This document shows positions 16,904 through 25,274 of a stretch of DNA of 64,000 bases, piece after piece (positions within the stretch are counted from its first letter, which is position 1; every line of letters starts with the position of its first letter). This DNA is from Crocinitomix sp. (GTDB lineage Bacteria; Bacteroidota; Bacteroidia; Flavobacteriales_D; Crocinitomicaceae), in the NCBI GenBank assembly GCA_013138735.1, contig WTCE01000001.1, forward strand, positions 1 through 64,000, read 5' to 3'. The notes below the pieces were generated by a model that did no database searches, was not told where the DNA came from, and saw only the letters and a list, made by a program, of their open reading frames with translations. Position numbers and translations under genes: made by a program.

Positions 16904-18062
16904 TTGTGTTCAAGTTTAGTTGTTTCCTAATGTCTTCAAATTTTGATGCTAGGTTTTTAAAATCCTCAAAATGATAAAGTCCTATCGCATAGGTCAATCG
17001 TTCAAGTCCAACACCCATGCAACAACTCATAGCCTCGTCACCTTTGTAATTGATGTTATATTTTTTAGAAAAAAAGTTCTTATGAAAATTGATGGATGAA
17101 AATGACATCCAGTTCCCCGAGCTCTCTACTTTTGTTTTGACTTCAAATTTTGATTTACTCATATTTTGCATGAGGCTATATTTTTGATAATTCGAAACAA
17201 AAAACAGGTCATTTGCTGTCGCAATAGATGACTCCAAGTTGAATACTTCAATAATGGTTTTCATTAGGAGCAGGTATTGATCAAAAAAAAGATCAATCGT
17301 TTGGTCGTCAGCAACAATTACAATTTCTCTCATTTTAAATTCTGAAAGTCTTTCAAATGTGCTTGTCCTTCCTCTTTCATTTCGGTGACAGTTTCCTAAT
17401 AAGCTGAAAAATTGAGGGGTTTGAAAATCTTTACCGTCTAAAAGTTGATAGAGTGGACTGCATGCCGAAGTTTTTAAACAATGGGTTGGAGGAATTAAAT
17501 TTTTATTCTCAAATTTTCCATCCGTCTGAAATTTTGACATCACGTCATAATCTGCCTGTAAACTAGTAGGGAAATAAATTATTTGGGGATATTCATCTAT
17601 TATACCAAGCGCTTTATAGCTTTTTTTATCCAGAAATGTGGGTAGATTAAGTTCTGTTGCCCCCATTTTTTTTCCCCAATCAACAATTAATTTATCTAAG
17701 GATAATAAACATTCCAAAATAATTCCACCATAGGATACATGACCTTCGCCCGATTCAAAAACCAAGCCTTTTTTTAACCAGTTCTCCCAGGTATTGTTGT
17801 TTTGTTTTAAGGTAGATTGATGGCTATAAATTTCCTTTACTCTTTTCTTAATGGCGCTTTTCCCCAACTTATTAAAGAGCTCTTCAATCAATTCATTCAA
17901 TTCTATTTCCGATCCGCTATATTCTATTTCAATGCAGCCTTCATCCTCCTTATGTGTGACATTTATTTCTTTGTCAGACCCATATGAAATAACGGCTGTA
18001 AAGTAGGTTTCATCAATATCAAATTTCTTTAAAATTTGATCATCTATCGTTTGTTTCGTCAT
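16896..18062 (-). CDS. class II aaRS-like amino acid:[carrier protein] ligase candidate
   Basis: A 388-residue protein with a class II synthetase catalytic core. Motif 2 is C-H-R-N-E-R (225-230) followed by F-E-R-L-S-E-F-K-M-R-E (236-246), and motif 3 is G-V-G-L-E-R-L (350-356). No tRNA-anticodon-binding domain or long coiled-coil arm is apparent; the N-terminal 90 residues are unrelated to those of SerRS. A Cys-containing segment (CLKTSAC, 195-201) precedes motif 2, as in SerRS-like amino acid:[carrier protein] ligases, which charge phosphopantetheine carriers instead of tRNA. Being in an operon with three free carriers fits that role. It starts inside the ATGA overlap with the radical SAM gene at 18059. 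The amino acid is not predictable by eye. Confidence 0.75.
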   Translation of the reverse strand: MTKQTIDDQILKKFDIDETYFTAVISYGSDKEINVTHKEDEGCIEIEYSGSEIELNELIEELFNKLGKSAIKKRVKEIYSHQSTLKQNNNTWENWLKKGLVFESGEGHVSYGGIILECLLSLDKLIVDWGKKMGATELNLPTFLDKKSYKALGIIDEYPQIIYFPTSLQADYDVMSKFQTDGKFENKNLIPPTHCLKTSACSPLYQLLDGKDFQTPQFFSLLGNCHRNERGRTSTFERLSEFKMREIVIVADDQTIDLFFDQYLLLMKTIIEVFNLESSIATANDLFFVSNYQKYSLMQNMSKSKFEVKTKVESSGNWMSFSSINFHKNFFSKKYNINYKGDEAMSCCMGVGLERLTYAIGLYHFEDFKNLASKFEDIRKQLNLNTNA

Positions 18063-19453
18063 ATAAATTGACTTAACATTTCTACATTGTTCTTTTCAAA
18101 GCTTCTTTCTTGCCAAATGTCGTAAGAAAGATACATGGGGACATTTCGAAATTTCCGTCTGAGTTTAATATTGTGTCTGAACATCTCCTTGTCTAGCTCG
18201 GGGTATTGTGTTTTATACAGTTTTTGACTTGAGAAATCAAAATCTGCCCAGCCTTCTAATTCTTCAGGAACAATATATAGGTGTTGAAATTCTTTAATGT
18301 ATTGTGTTCCATAAACCGGATTATAATATCCTAATTCACCAGAGGGAGCACCAATTAATTCACTTATTTCGAAATGCAATTCTAATGATTTCTTTACAGA
18401 TTCCATACTCTCAACCGGATAGCTGAGCACATAAGAAAAGTGTGGTAAAATTTGATATTCTTCCCATAACAATTTTGCAATCCTTACGGTATCAACGGCT
18501 TTTATTCCCTTCTTATAAATCTTTAAGGTTTCCTCAGTTGCTGCCTCTGCTCCTAAAAAGAGCATTTCGCATCCAGCTATTTTCATTTTTTCAAGAATTC
18601 CCTTTTTATGCATTGAATCGATATCAGAAAGACGCGCTGTACAGATCCAATTTAGGTTTACTTCGCGTTCAATCATCAAATCGCAAAAATCATGTAAGCG
18701 TTGTTTATGCGCCACAAATAACGCATCTTGAAATAATACGCCATCTGCACCATACCTTTCCTTTAAAGCGACTAAATGATCCACCAATTCAATGGCAGGA
18801 ACACCATTCCATCCCGCTACGCCCTCAGCCGTCTCACTGCAAAAAGAACAGGAAAAAGGACAACCGATACTCGAAATATAATCGATCATTCGAGTACTTC
18901 TTCTGGATGTTAAATAGTAGGGTTCATAATCACTGATATACTTATCGTACTGCGGAATTAGAAGCGGTTCTTTTTTATAACTTTTAACAGGTCCCCTAAC
19001 AATTTCATTGTTTTCATCTTTCAAATAGATATTTGGGATTTGTCGTAGTTTTTCAAAGTCCCCTAAGGCCGACAATAATTCTGCAATAGAAAGCTCTCCT
19101 CTTCCTTGAATAACAATGTCAACCAATTCATGCTTTATGGTAGGCAAAGGAGCTACTGTAGGCAGTGCTCCGCCGTAAATCACAACAATGTTCGGATATT
19201 TTTCTTTCACAACAGAAATAGCTTCCAAGGAAGTTTTAACTTGTGTGCCGGGCATAGTCCCTACCAATATTGCGTCAACATTAGCAGCAACTTTTAGCAG
19301 TTCTTCAATCGGATTATCTACAACTCTTCCATCAATTAATTCCATAGCATGCCCACTACCTTCTAAACCTTTTTGCAGATGGAGGTAGGCTAACGGAGCC
19401 GTAACTAAGTAGTTATTAATTATTGGTGGGTGATAAAATACTACGCGGACCAT
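18059..19453 (-). CDS. B12-binding-domain radical SAM enzyme
   Basis: A 464-residue protein with an N-terminal cobalamin-binding-like Rossmann domain (about 1-140, DAILVGTMPGTQ.. and YGGALPTV) and a radical SAM core whose C-x3-C-x2-C is C-P-F-S-C-S-F-C near residue 200. Members of this class methylate unactivated carbons or do related radical chemistry using SAM, a 4Fe-4S cluster and often cobalamin. It overlaps both neighbours (13 bases with 19441, 4 bases with the aaRS-like gene). It is distinct in sequence from the paralogous pair at 19441 and 23781. Substrate unknown. Confidence 0.88.
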   Translation of the reverse strand: MVRVVFYHPPIINNYLVTAPLAYLHLQKGLEGSGHAMELIDGRVVDNPIEELLKVAANVDAILVGTMPGTQVKTSLEAISVVKEKYPNIVVIYGGALPTVAPLPTIKHELVDIVIQGRGELSIAELLSALGDFEKLRQIPNIYLKDENNEIVRGPVKSYKKEPLLIPQYDKYISDYEPYYLTSRRSTRMIDYISSIGCPFSCSFCSETAEGVAGWNGVPAIELVDHLVALKERYGADGVLFQDALFVAHKQRLHDFCDLMIEREVNLNWICTARLSDIDSMHKKGILEKMKIAGCEMLFLGAEAATEETLKIYKKGIKAVDTVRIAKLLWEEYQILPHFSYVLSYPVESMESVKKSLELHFEISELIGAPSGELGYYNPVYGTQYIKEFQHLYIVPEELEGWADFDFSSQKLYKTQYPELDKEMFRHNIKLRRKFRNVPMYLSYDIWQERSFEKNNVEMLSQFI

Positions 19454-20970
19454 TCTATTTTCGTTTTAATGTTTTTCACAAAACTTGATTTTTGCATGTC
19501 GGTAGCATACGCTCTAAATTCATCCAATTTTGTTATGTTCAATTTATAGAGTGAATTAATTGCTCCAATAATTTCTTCTTCTGTAAAAAACTTGGATTGC
19601 ATTTCCAGCATACTGTCAATCCGTTTTGGATTAAATATGATGCGATAAACAAAGTAATCTTTAAGGTATCTTATAAACTTATTTGGCAAGGTTGGTGTTT
19701 CATATTTCTCAACCTCATGATACAGGTTGTTAATTGAATTATTTATCATCTCTCTTGTAAACCCTTCAGACATTGCTATATCTGCCATGGCTGTACCGGG
19801 GTAATATCTTGAAAAGAAGATGTAAAGAAAATTCAGTTGATCGCACTCTTCTGCAAACTCTAAAGTTAAAAGCGCTTCTTCTTGCGTTTCTGTAGGAAGC
19901 CCGAATAAGAAAAAGGCGTTCACCATCACATTCTGACTACAGGCATAATCTATATTCTCTTTTATTTTCTTTACGTTCAAATACTTTTTGATCTTTTTTT
20001 GCAACCTCATAGAAGCTGTTTCAACAGCAAAAGTCACAAAGATGGTTCCGGCTGCAACCATTTTATCAATGTAATGTTTATCGATAGTATCTCCTCTAAT
20101 TCCGTTGGGGAAGTACAGGTTTACATCCATGTCACTGGCTATTACTAAATCGAAAACATCAATAGCTCTTTGATAATCAACATTAAAAATATCATCTACA
20201 AAGAATATATCTTTGATGCCATGATCATCATAGAGTACTTTCATTTCACTAAAAATATCTTCAGGGCTTCGCAGTCTTGCCGATTTACCAAAAATATTAT
20301 GACAATAAACGCAACGATAAGGACAACCTCTAGAGGTTAAAATCACACCTTGTTTCCGTCGGTTATAACCATAATTCATTTTCCCATCATATTTGTCGAA
20401 ATCAAAAGAAGCATAATCGGGTAAAGGAAGGTCATCTAAGTTTTTAATTTGAGCGACTTCAAAATTGTTCTTGCCGTAAACAATTCCTTTTATTTCTTTT
20501 TCCTTAATTATTCTATCCTCTTGAAAGGCTTTTACAATTTCATAAAACGTATTCTCACCTTCTCCAATGGTGACATAATCATAGATGCCGGTTTCGAACA
20601 TTGTATTTGGGTCGTCATTCGCAATTGGTCCACCCAAAGCCATTATCAACTTGTCATCAGGATAGGTTTTCTTATAGGTATCTTTGATATTTTGGGAAGT
20701 AATTAGTAATCCTTCTTGATCTAATGACATTGCTCTAAAACCTAGAATATCCGGTTTCTCTTTCAGAATATATGCCATCAATTCTTCATCTCCATTAAAG
20801 TCGATAAATGATTTGATAATCTCCCCTTCAAATTCAACCTCCATCTTTTTTAGATAGGCTATTAGATATTGCAAACCAATGGGCAAAACGAATTGATTAT
20901 CATCCACATTATAGTGATTGGTAAATAATCCATTTTGATAATCAATTAATATAATTTTTGTGCGTTTCAT
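19441..20970 (-). CDS. B12-binding-domain radical SAM enzyme (paralogue 1)
   Basis: A 509-residue enzyme with an N-terminal B12-type domain (about 1-170, LGFRAMSLDQEG, LGGPIANDDP, YVTIGEGENT), the cluster motif C-P-Y-R-C-V-Y-C near residue 217 and the shared IFFVDDIFNVD strand. It is clearly paralogous to the protein at 23781; both have FTSRGCPY/LTSRGCPY, VDDIFN and LYFPNG. Probable role: SAM- and cobalamin-dependent methylation or another radical modification of a carrier-bound intermediate (inference). It lies 5 bases from the KAS III-like gene. Confidence 0.88.
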   Translation of the reverse strand: MKRTKIILIDYQNGLFTNHYNVDDNQFVLPIGLQYLIAYLKKMEVEFEGEIIKSFIDFNGDEELMAYILKEKPDILGFRAMSLDQEGLLITSQNIKDTYKKTYPDDKLIMALGGPIANDDPNTMFETGIYDYVTIGEGENTFYEIVKAFQEDRIIKEKEIKGIVYGKNNFEVAQIKNLDDLPLPDYASFDFDKYDGKMNYGYNRRKQGVILTSRGCPYRCVYCHNIFGKSARLRSPEDIFSEMKVLYDDHGIKDIFFVDDIFNVDYQRAIDVFDLVIASDMDVNLYFPNGIRGDTIDKHYIDKMVAAGTIFVTFAVETASMRLQKKIKKYLNVKKIKENIDYACSQNVMVNAFFLFGLPTETQEEALLTLEFAEECDQLNFLYIFFSRYYPGTAMADIAMSEGFTREMINNSINNLYHEVEKYETPTLPNKFIRYLKDYFVYRIIFNPKRIDSMLEMQSKFFTEEEIIGAINSLYKLNITKLDEFRAYATDMQKSSFVKNIKTKIEWSA

Positions 20971-20975
20971 ACTTC

Positions 20976-21956
20976 TTAATTTTTAATGAGACTTACAGCC
21001 CAGGAAAACCCTGCTCCGCTTGAAATGGCTACTATATTTTTTGCCTTTTCTAATTTTCCTTGTTCTGTTGAATGACACATATTAATTATGATGTCAGATC
21101 CAAAAACATGACCATGTCCTTTCATTTTTCCATAATGTAATTGGTCTTCACTTAGCTGAAGAGCGCTCTTTAGTCCTACATAATCATTGTGACTCATATT
21201 TTGATATAAAACCAAATCTATATCCTCAATTTTGAGCGAATTATTCCTTAATACTTTATTAAATAGGTCGTAGATTACTTTATAATGGAGGGGTTGAATT
21301 TTATTTTCAAACTCTTTGTATTTAAAATTCCCTTTTAAGTCGTGTCTCACCCCTAAGACAGGGTTTAATCGTCCCATATTATAGCACTCAACATCCACCA
21401 ATTGCATAGTTGAATCGGTTTCGGATTGCAGCAAAATTGCACTGGCCCCGTCACCAAGAACATTTAAGCCCGGATTGTATCTGTTTCCAATAACATGATC
21501 TTCTGAAAACAGCAATACATTTTTATATTGATCATTTGCTTGCATGAATGCTTGCGCCGTTTTTAAAGCGAGCATAAAGGATAAACAACCGCCGTTTCCG
21601 ACACTCAAAACAAGTGCGTTTCTTGCATTTAATTGTTCTTGAATTTTATTGCCAATTGACAGTCCATTCTCAAGTTTAGATACCACGCTGTAATCAATAA
21701 TCAAATCTAATTCTCTCCCATCACTCTTATCAGTCAATACCTTTTCGATTACGGAAATAACTTCTGTGCCTGGATTATAGTTTTGATAAACAGAAACCGC
21801 TTCTATCTCATCTAATGTTATGTTTTGAAACTTTGGAGATTCCAAATCATCCACATGATCAGAAAAGTCATCAATAAAAACTTGCCTTAATTCAGCAATA
21901 GGGATTTTATCAATAGGAACCTGATAATCAAAAGAAGTTATATAAGTATTGTTCAT
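20976..21956 (-). CDS. KAS III-like thiolase-fold protein
   Basis: A 326-residue 3-oxoacyl-ACP-synthase III-family protein. The nucleophile is C124 in G-N-G-G-C-L-S-F, and a G-D-G-A-S-A motif follows at 168-173. The catalytic His is probably H256 (QNMSHND). Where FabH has the Asn of its triad, this protein reads K-G-H-G-H-V-F-G-S-D (279-288), a pattern seen in KAS III-like enzymes used for acyl transfer rather than fatty-acid initiation. It lies 2 bases from the carrier protein gene at 21959, its likely partner. It could condense, or transfer, an acyl group on that carrier. Confidence 0.82.
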   Translation of the reverse strand: MNNTYITSFDYQVPIDKIPIAELRQVFIDDFSDHVDDLESPKFQNITLDEIEAVSVYQNYNPGTEVISVIEKVLTDKSDGRELDLIIDYSVVSKLENGLSIGNKIQEQLNARNALVLSVGNGGCLSFMLALKTAQAFMQANDQYKNVLLFSEDHVIGNRYNPGLNVLGDGASAILLQSETDSTMQLVDVECYNMGRLNPVLGVRHDLKGNFKYKEFENKIQPLHYKVIYDLFNKVLRNNSLKIEDIDLVLYQNMSHNDYVGLKSALQLSEDQLHYGKMKGHGHVFGSDIIINMCHSTEQGKLEKAKNIVAISSGAGFSWAVSLIKN

Positions 21957-21958
21957 TC

Positions 21959-22225
21959 TTATTTTATATTTTTAACAATGAGGCTTTCTATCGTTAATAG
22001 GTTCTGGAAATCATCCCGATTTATTTCAATTTCATAAAAATCTAACCCATAATTTTTCTCTATAAACATGATAAGTGTCATCATTGATAATGAATCTATA
22101 ATTCCTAATTTCAAGAGCTCAGTTTCATCATTTATTTCGATTTTATCATTTTTTATGAATTGCTCGCTGATGTAATTTTTCACGTTCAACTTTACGCCAA
22201 CCGTTTCTTCTTTAGTTTTTATCAT
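21959..22225 (-). CDS. free-standing carrier protein 1
   Basis: An 88-residue acyl/peptidyl carrier. The phosphopantetheine serine is in L-G-I-I-D-S-L-S, with acidic flanks in helix II as in ACPs and in DltC-like aminoacyl carriers. It sits between the KAS III-like gene and the PhyH-like gene, with gaps of 2 and 1 bases, so it is translated with them. The cargo is unknown; it is a candidate acceptor for the aaRS-like ligase or for KAS III-mediated transfer. Confidence 0.88.
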   Translation of the reverse strand: MIKTKEETVGVKLNVKNYISEQFIKNDKIEINDETELLKLGIIDSLSMMTLIMFIEKNYGLDFYEIEINRDDFQNLLTIESLIVKNIK

Positions 22226-22226
22226 G

Positions 22227-23012
22227 TTAATTTTTTTTAAAGAATTGAATATTTTTATTCGTTACAGGCTGACTGCCATTTTTTATTCCTTCATATATTT
22301 CCGGACATGCATTTTGTTTGGCCTTCGCTTCAACAAAAACACTTTCTTCTGAGGCATAGTGCAAAGAAAAAGCTGGTCTCCAAAGATTTGATTGATTGAT
22401 TCCACTGCCGTGAATTACATTACAGTCAAAAAATACGACATCTCCCTTTTGTACATTAAGCGTTATAGGTTCTATAAATGGGGCCTCTGAGTCAATTTGT
22501 TTTAATAAATCATTACCATCTGAGTTTTCATGTAAATTTTCAACCGGAAGCGCAGTTCCATATTTATGAGAACCAGGATAGATGATTAATGGTCCCAATT
22601 TCTCATCTAAGTCGCATAAAGGAATCCAGCATGTGATGCACTTAGATTCTTTCGTCAATGGAAAATAACTGGTGTCTTGATGCATGTTAACGCCAATACA
22701 GCCTGGAGGTTTATTTATAAACTGATCCTCAAGTACTGAAACACCACCTGTATCCATTAGTTTGCAAGCAGTATTAATAATCTCTTGTATTGAGCAATGC
22801 TGTATAAAGGCTTCCTCTAATAGTCTATTGTTTACGATCCAAAATGAATTCTTTTCATTTTTATATTGGGATACCGTATCATAATATTTAGCTCCTTTAG
22901 AATACCATTTATTTACGATAGTCTCTATTTCTTGGTGAATTTTATCTACTAATGTCGTTGGTAATAGGTTCTTTACAATGACATAACCTTCGTTTATATA
23001 TTGATCTATCAT
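22227..23012 (-). CDS. phytanoyl-CoA dioxygenase-family Fe(II)/2-oxoglutarate enzyme
   Basis: A 261-residue oxygenase. The iron ligands are visible as H-Q-D (HQDTSYFP) and the distal H in VIHGSG, with the 2-oxoglutarate-binding R in R-P-A-F-S-L-H-Y. Family members hydroxylate or halogenate carbon centres, some on carrier-bound amino acids. Tight packing (1-base gaps) between an FGE-fold gene and a carrier protein gene suggests a carrier-bound substrate. The HxD motif keeps its Asp, which argues for hydroxylation rather than halogenation. Confidence 0.87.
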   Translation of the reverse strand: MIDQYINEGYVIVKNLLPTTLVDKIHQEIETIVNKWYSKGAKYYDTVSQYKNEKNSFWIVNNRLLEEAFIQHCSIQEIINTACKLMDTGGVSVLEDQFINKPPGCIGVNMHQDTSYFPLTKESKCITCWIPLCDLDEKLGPLIIYPGSHKYGTALPVENLHENSDGNDLLKQIDSEAPFIEPITLNVQKGDVVFFDCNVIHGSGINQSNLWRPAFSLHYASEESVFVEAKAKQNACPEIYEGIKNGSQPVTNKNIQFFKKN

Positions 23013-23013
23013 C

Positions 23014-23778
23014 CTATTTTTGTTTTAAATGAGGTTCATAGTTTGCTCCAATTCTGAAGCCATTACTTTTTAAACAACTTTTTTCGTGACAAGAAAATCG
23101 CTTACTGTTTCGGAGGTTATTCTTTTCCGATAGAATAAAGGATCCTCCTTTGATTACTCTGTGTTCCTTAATGGCATCTGATTCACTCTGATTAAGTGTA
23201 AAACCGTATTCATCATTTACCCATTCAAAGATATTTCCTGTCATATTATAGAGTCCGTTTTCTTGGGGTGTTCCGCAATCCACATTTTCAGGTTTACTTT
23301 TTCCAAATACATATTTACTTGGATCAAAATCATTACCAAATGCCCATTTGGTGTTATTGCTTCCCATGGCGGCAAATTGCCACTCGGCTTCTGAAAGCAG
23401 TCTGAATTGAACATTCTCTTTTTGAGAGAGCCACCCGCAATAAGCGTTTGCTCCAGTCCATGAAACAGAGGTTACAGGTTGCATAGCATCCGCTTTATCA
23501 ATTGAAAAATGTTCTTTGTTTCTAGTGATACAACTAAAGGCATCAAGATCAATGTATTCATCAATCAACCCTTGACTATCTGCCGGTATTTCATTCAAAA
23601 AACCAACAAATTCGCCAAGGCTAACGCAATATTTACCCGCATAGAAAGACGACATTTCAAGTTCTTGTATAGGGTATTCATCTTTATCACCATCTCCCCA
23701 AATATCTCCAAATTTGAACCGACCGCCTTCTAACAGCACTAACTGTGTTTTTTCTATGACTAACTCTTTCTCAATCAT
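23014..23778 (-). CDS. FGE/SUMF1-fold protein 1
   Basis: A 254-residue formylglycine-generating-enzyme fold protein. Landmarks in order are L-L-E-G-G-R-F-K-F-G-D, FRLLSEAEWQFAA, GLYNMTGNIFEW, V-I-K-G-G-S-F and GFRIG. The C-terminal part has R-F-S-C-H-E-K-S-C close to GFRIG. Its two Cys are not obviously in register with the copper-binding Cys pair of true FGEs. The fold is also used by iron oxidases (EgtB, PvdO types) and by non-enzymatic scaffolds. There is no sulfatase partner here, so a tailoring role is more likely. It is a paralogue of the protein at 26917. Confidence 0.82.
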   Translation of the reverse strand: MIEKELVIEKTQLVLLEGGRFKFGDIWGDGDKDEYPIQELEMSSFYAGKYCVSLGEFVGFLNEIPADSQGLIDEYIDLDAFSCITRNKEHFSIDKADAMQPVTSVSWTGANAYCGWLSQKENVQFRLLSEAEWQFAAMGSNNTKWAFGNDFDPSKYVFGKSKPENVDCGTPQENGLYNMTGNIFEWVNDEYGFTLNQSESDAIKEHRVIKGGSFILSEKNNLRNSKRFSCHEKSCLKSNGFRIGANYEPHLKQK

Positions 23779-23780
23779 CC

Positions 23781-25259
23781 TTATACATTTAAAAATGGCA
23801 TAATGTCCTTGTCTATGTTATTGACCTTTTTTCTAAAAAAAACGGAGTACATATCGTTAATTTCATCTTGTGTAAAATGATGATCGAGGATATTTATTGA
23901 ATTCTCAATTCTTTCTTTATTCATAAAGATGTTTCTCAAATACCAATAGTTCAGTTTTTCAAAATCCTTGGTTTTAATGTCCGGAGTATCTTGAAAACTA
24001 TAATTGTGGTATGCACCTGTGAGTTTATCCGCTTCTAGATTAATTCCAAAATCGCCGGCACTATTAAACAGGGACGTGTCTTGAAAGTATTTCACACTAA
24101 AATAATAAGGTAGTGTTAGGTGCTTAAAATCAGCAAAAAATTCAAGCGATTTCTCTGCTTCAGAAATTGTTTCAGTAGGAAAACCTACCATTAAGCAACA
24201 ATTCGTGATAATGTTCTTTTCACAGGAATAATCTACTACTTCCTTTAGCTTGTCAACATTAACATATTTTTTTATGACTTTTTGAATCCTTTTGGAGGAT
24301 GATTCCAATGAGTAAGTAATCCAGATTGTTCCAGCTTTTACCATATCATCAATTAGCTGAGGAGTTAAGATGTCAGCTCTTAATCCATTCGGGAAATAGA
24401 GGTTAACTTTAGGTCCATAATTGATCATATAATCGTTAAATTCAACTAAACGATTTTTGTCTAAATTGAAAATATCGTCCACTATGGCAAAATCTTTTAC
24501 TCCGTGGTTTTCATATAGGTAATGAATTTCATGCACCAAATTTTCAACTGTTCTATACCGAAACTTTTTTCCAAATACAACGTGACAATAGGTACATTGA
24601 TAAGGACATCCCCGTGACGTGAAAAGTGCTGCCATTTTTCTTCTGGTATATCCGTAATTCAGAAAATTAGAATATTTATCAAAATCAATGACATCATAAT
24701 CAGGTATGGGCAATGTATCAATATCATCAATCAACGGTCTTGCCTTTGTTGTTATGATCTTCTGTTCCTTTTTAAGGATTAGTCCTGCAATATCTGCCTT
24801 ATGATCGATTACATATTGTTTCCCAGAGTCATGGTACATCTGTACAATCTCTAAAAACGTCTCTTCTCCCTCGCCTTGAACATATAAATCGAATAAATTA
24901 TTTTCGAATAAATTCTCGGCAGACGGCGAAACATTTGGTCCACCTGCAACAAGCAGGGCTTCGCTGTCTAATGACCGAATAAAATTTATAATATCCTGTA
25001 TTACATTATTGTAAAAAATGACACATTTAATCCCAATTATATCCGGTTTAAATGCGTCCATCACTTTTTTAAGATCTGAAGGATCATCAAAGTCAATAAT
25101 CGTACTGATTACCTTTATTTCAAGTTCCCCTTCAAAATGCTTTTTAATATAGGCAGACAAATACATGAGACCCAATGGCACCATCACCTGATCATTATGC
25201 TTCAGCTGTTTATTATTGGTGATCCACTGATCACTTGGTTCTATTAAAAGAATTCTCAT
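23781..25259 (-). CDS. B12-binding-domain radical SAM enzyme (paralogue 2)
   Basis: A 492-residue enzyme with an N-terminal B12-type domain (about 1-160, IIGIKCVIFYNN, VAGGPNVSP, LYVQGEGEET) and a radical SAM core (C-P-Y-Q-C-T-Y-C near 218, then VDDIFNLD). It is homologous along its full length to the protein at 19441. The two may act on different positions, or in sequence. It lies 2 bases from the FGE-fold gene and 15 bases from the HemN-like gene. Methylation is the most common reaction in the class, but other radical chemistry cannot be excluded. Confidence 0.88.
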   Translation of the reverse strand: MRILLIEPSDQWITNNKQLKHNDQVMVPLGLMYLSAYIKKHFEGELEIKVISTIIDFDDPSDLKKVMDAFKPDIIGIKCVIFYNNVIQDIINFIRSLDSEALLVAGGPNVSPSAENLFENNLFDLYVQGEGEETFLEIVQMYHDSGKQYVIDHKADIAGLILKKEQKIITTKARPLIDDIDTLPIPDYDVIDFDKYSNFLNYGYTRRKMAALFTSRGCPYQCTYCHVVFGKKFRYRTVENLVHEIHYLYENHGVKDFAIVDDIFNLDKNRLVEFNDYMINYGPKVNLYFPNGLRADILTPQLIDDMVKAGTIWITYSLESSSKRIQKVIKKYVNVDKLKEVVDYSCEKNIITNCCLMVGFPTETISEAEKSLEFFADFKHLTLPYYFSVKYFQDTSLFNSAGDFGINLEADKLTGAYHNYSFQDTPDIKTKDFEKLNYWYLRNIFMNKERIENSINILDHHFTQDEINDMYSVFFRKKVNNIDKDIMPFLNV

Positions 25260-25274
25260 AATTCCTATTTGGGT

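Noticed and set aside
18442-18936. 164-codon plus-strand ORF
   Set aside because: It is an antisense shadow of the B12 radical SAM gene, with no family features.
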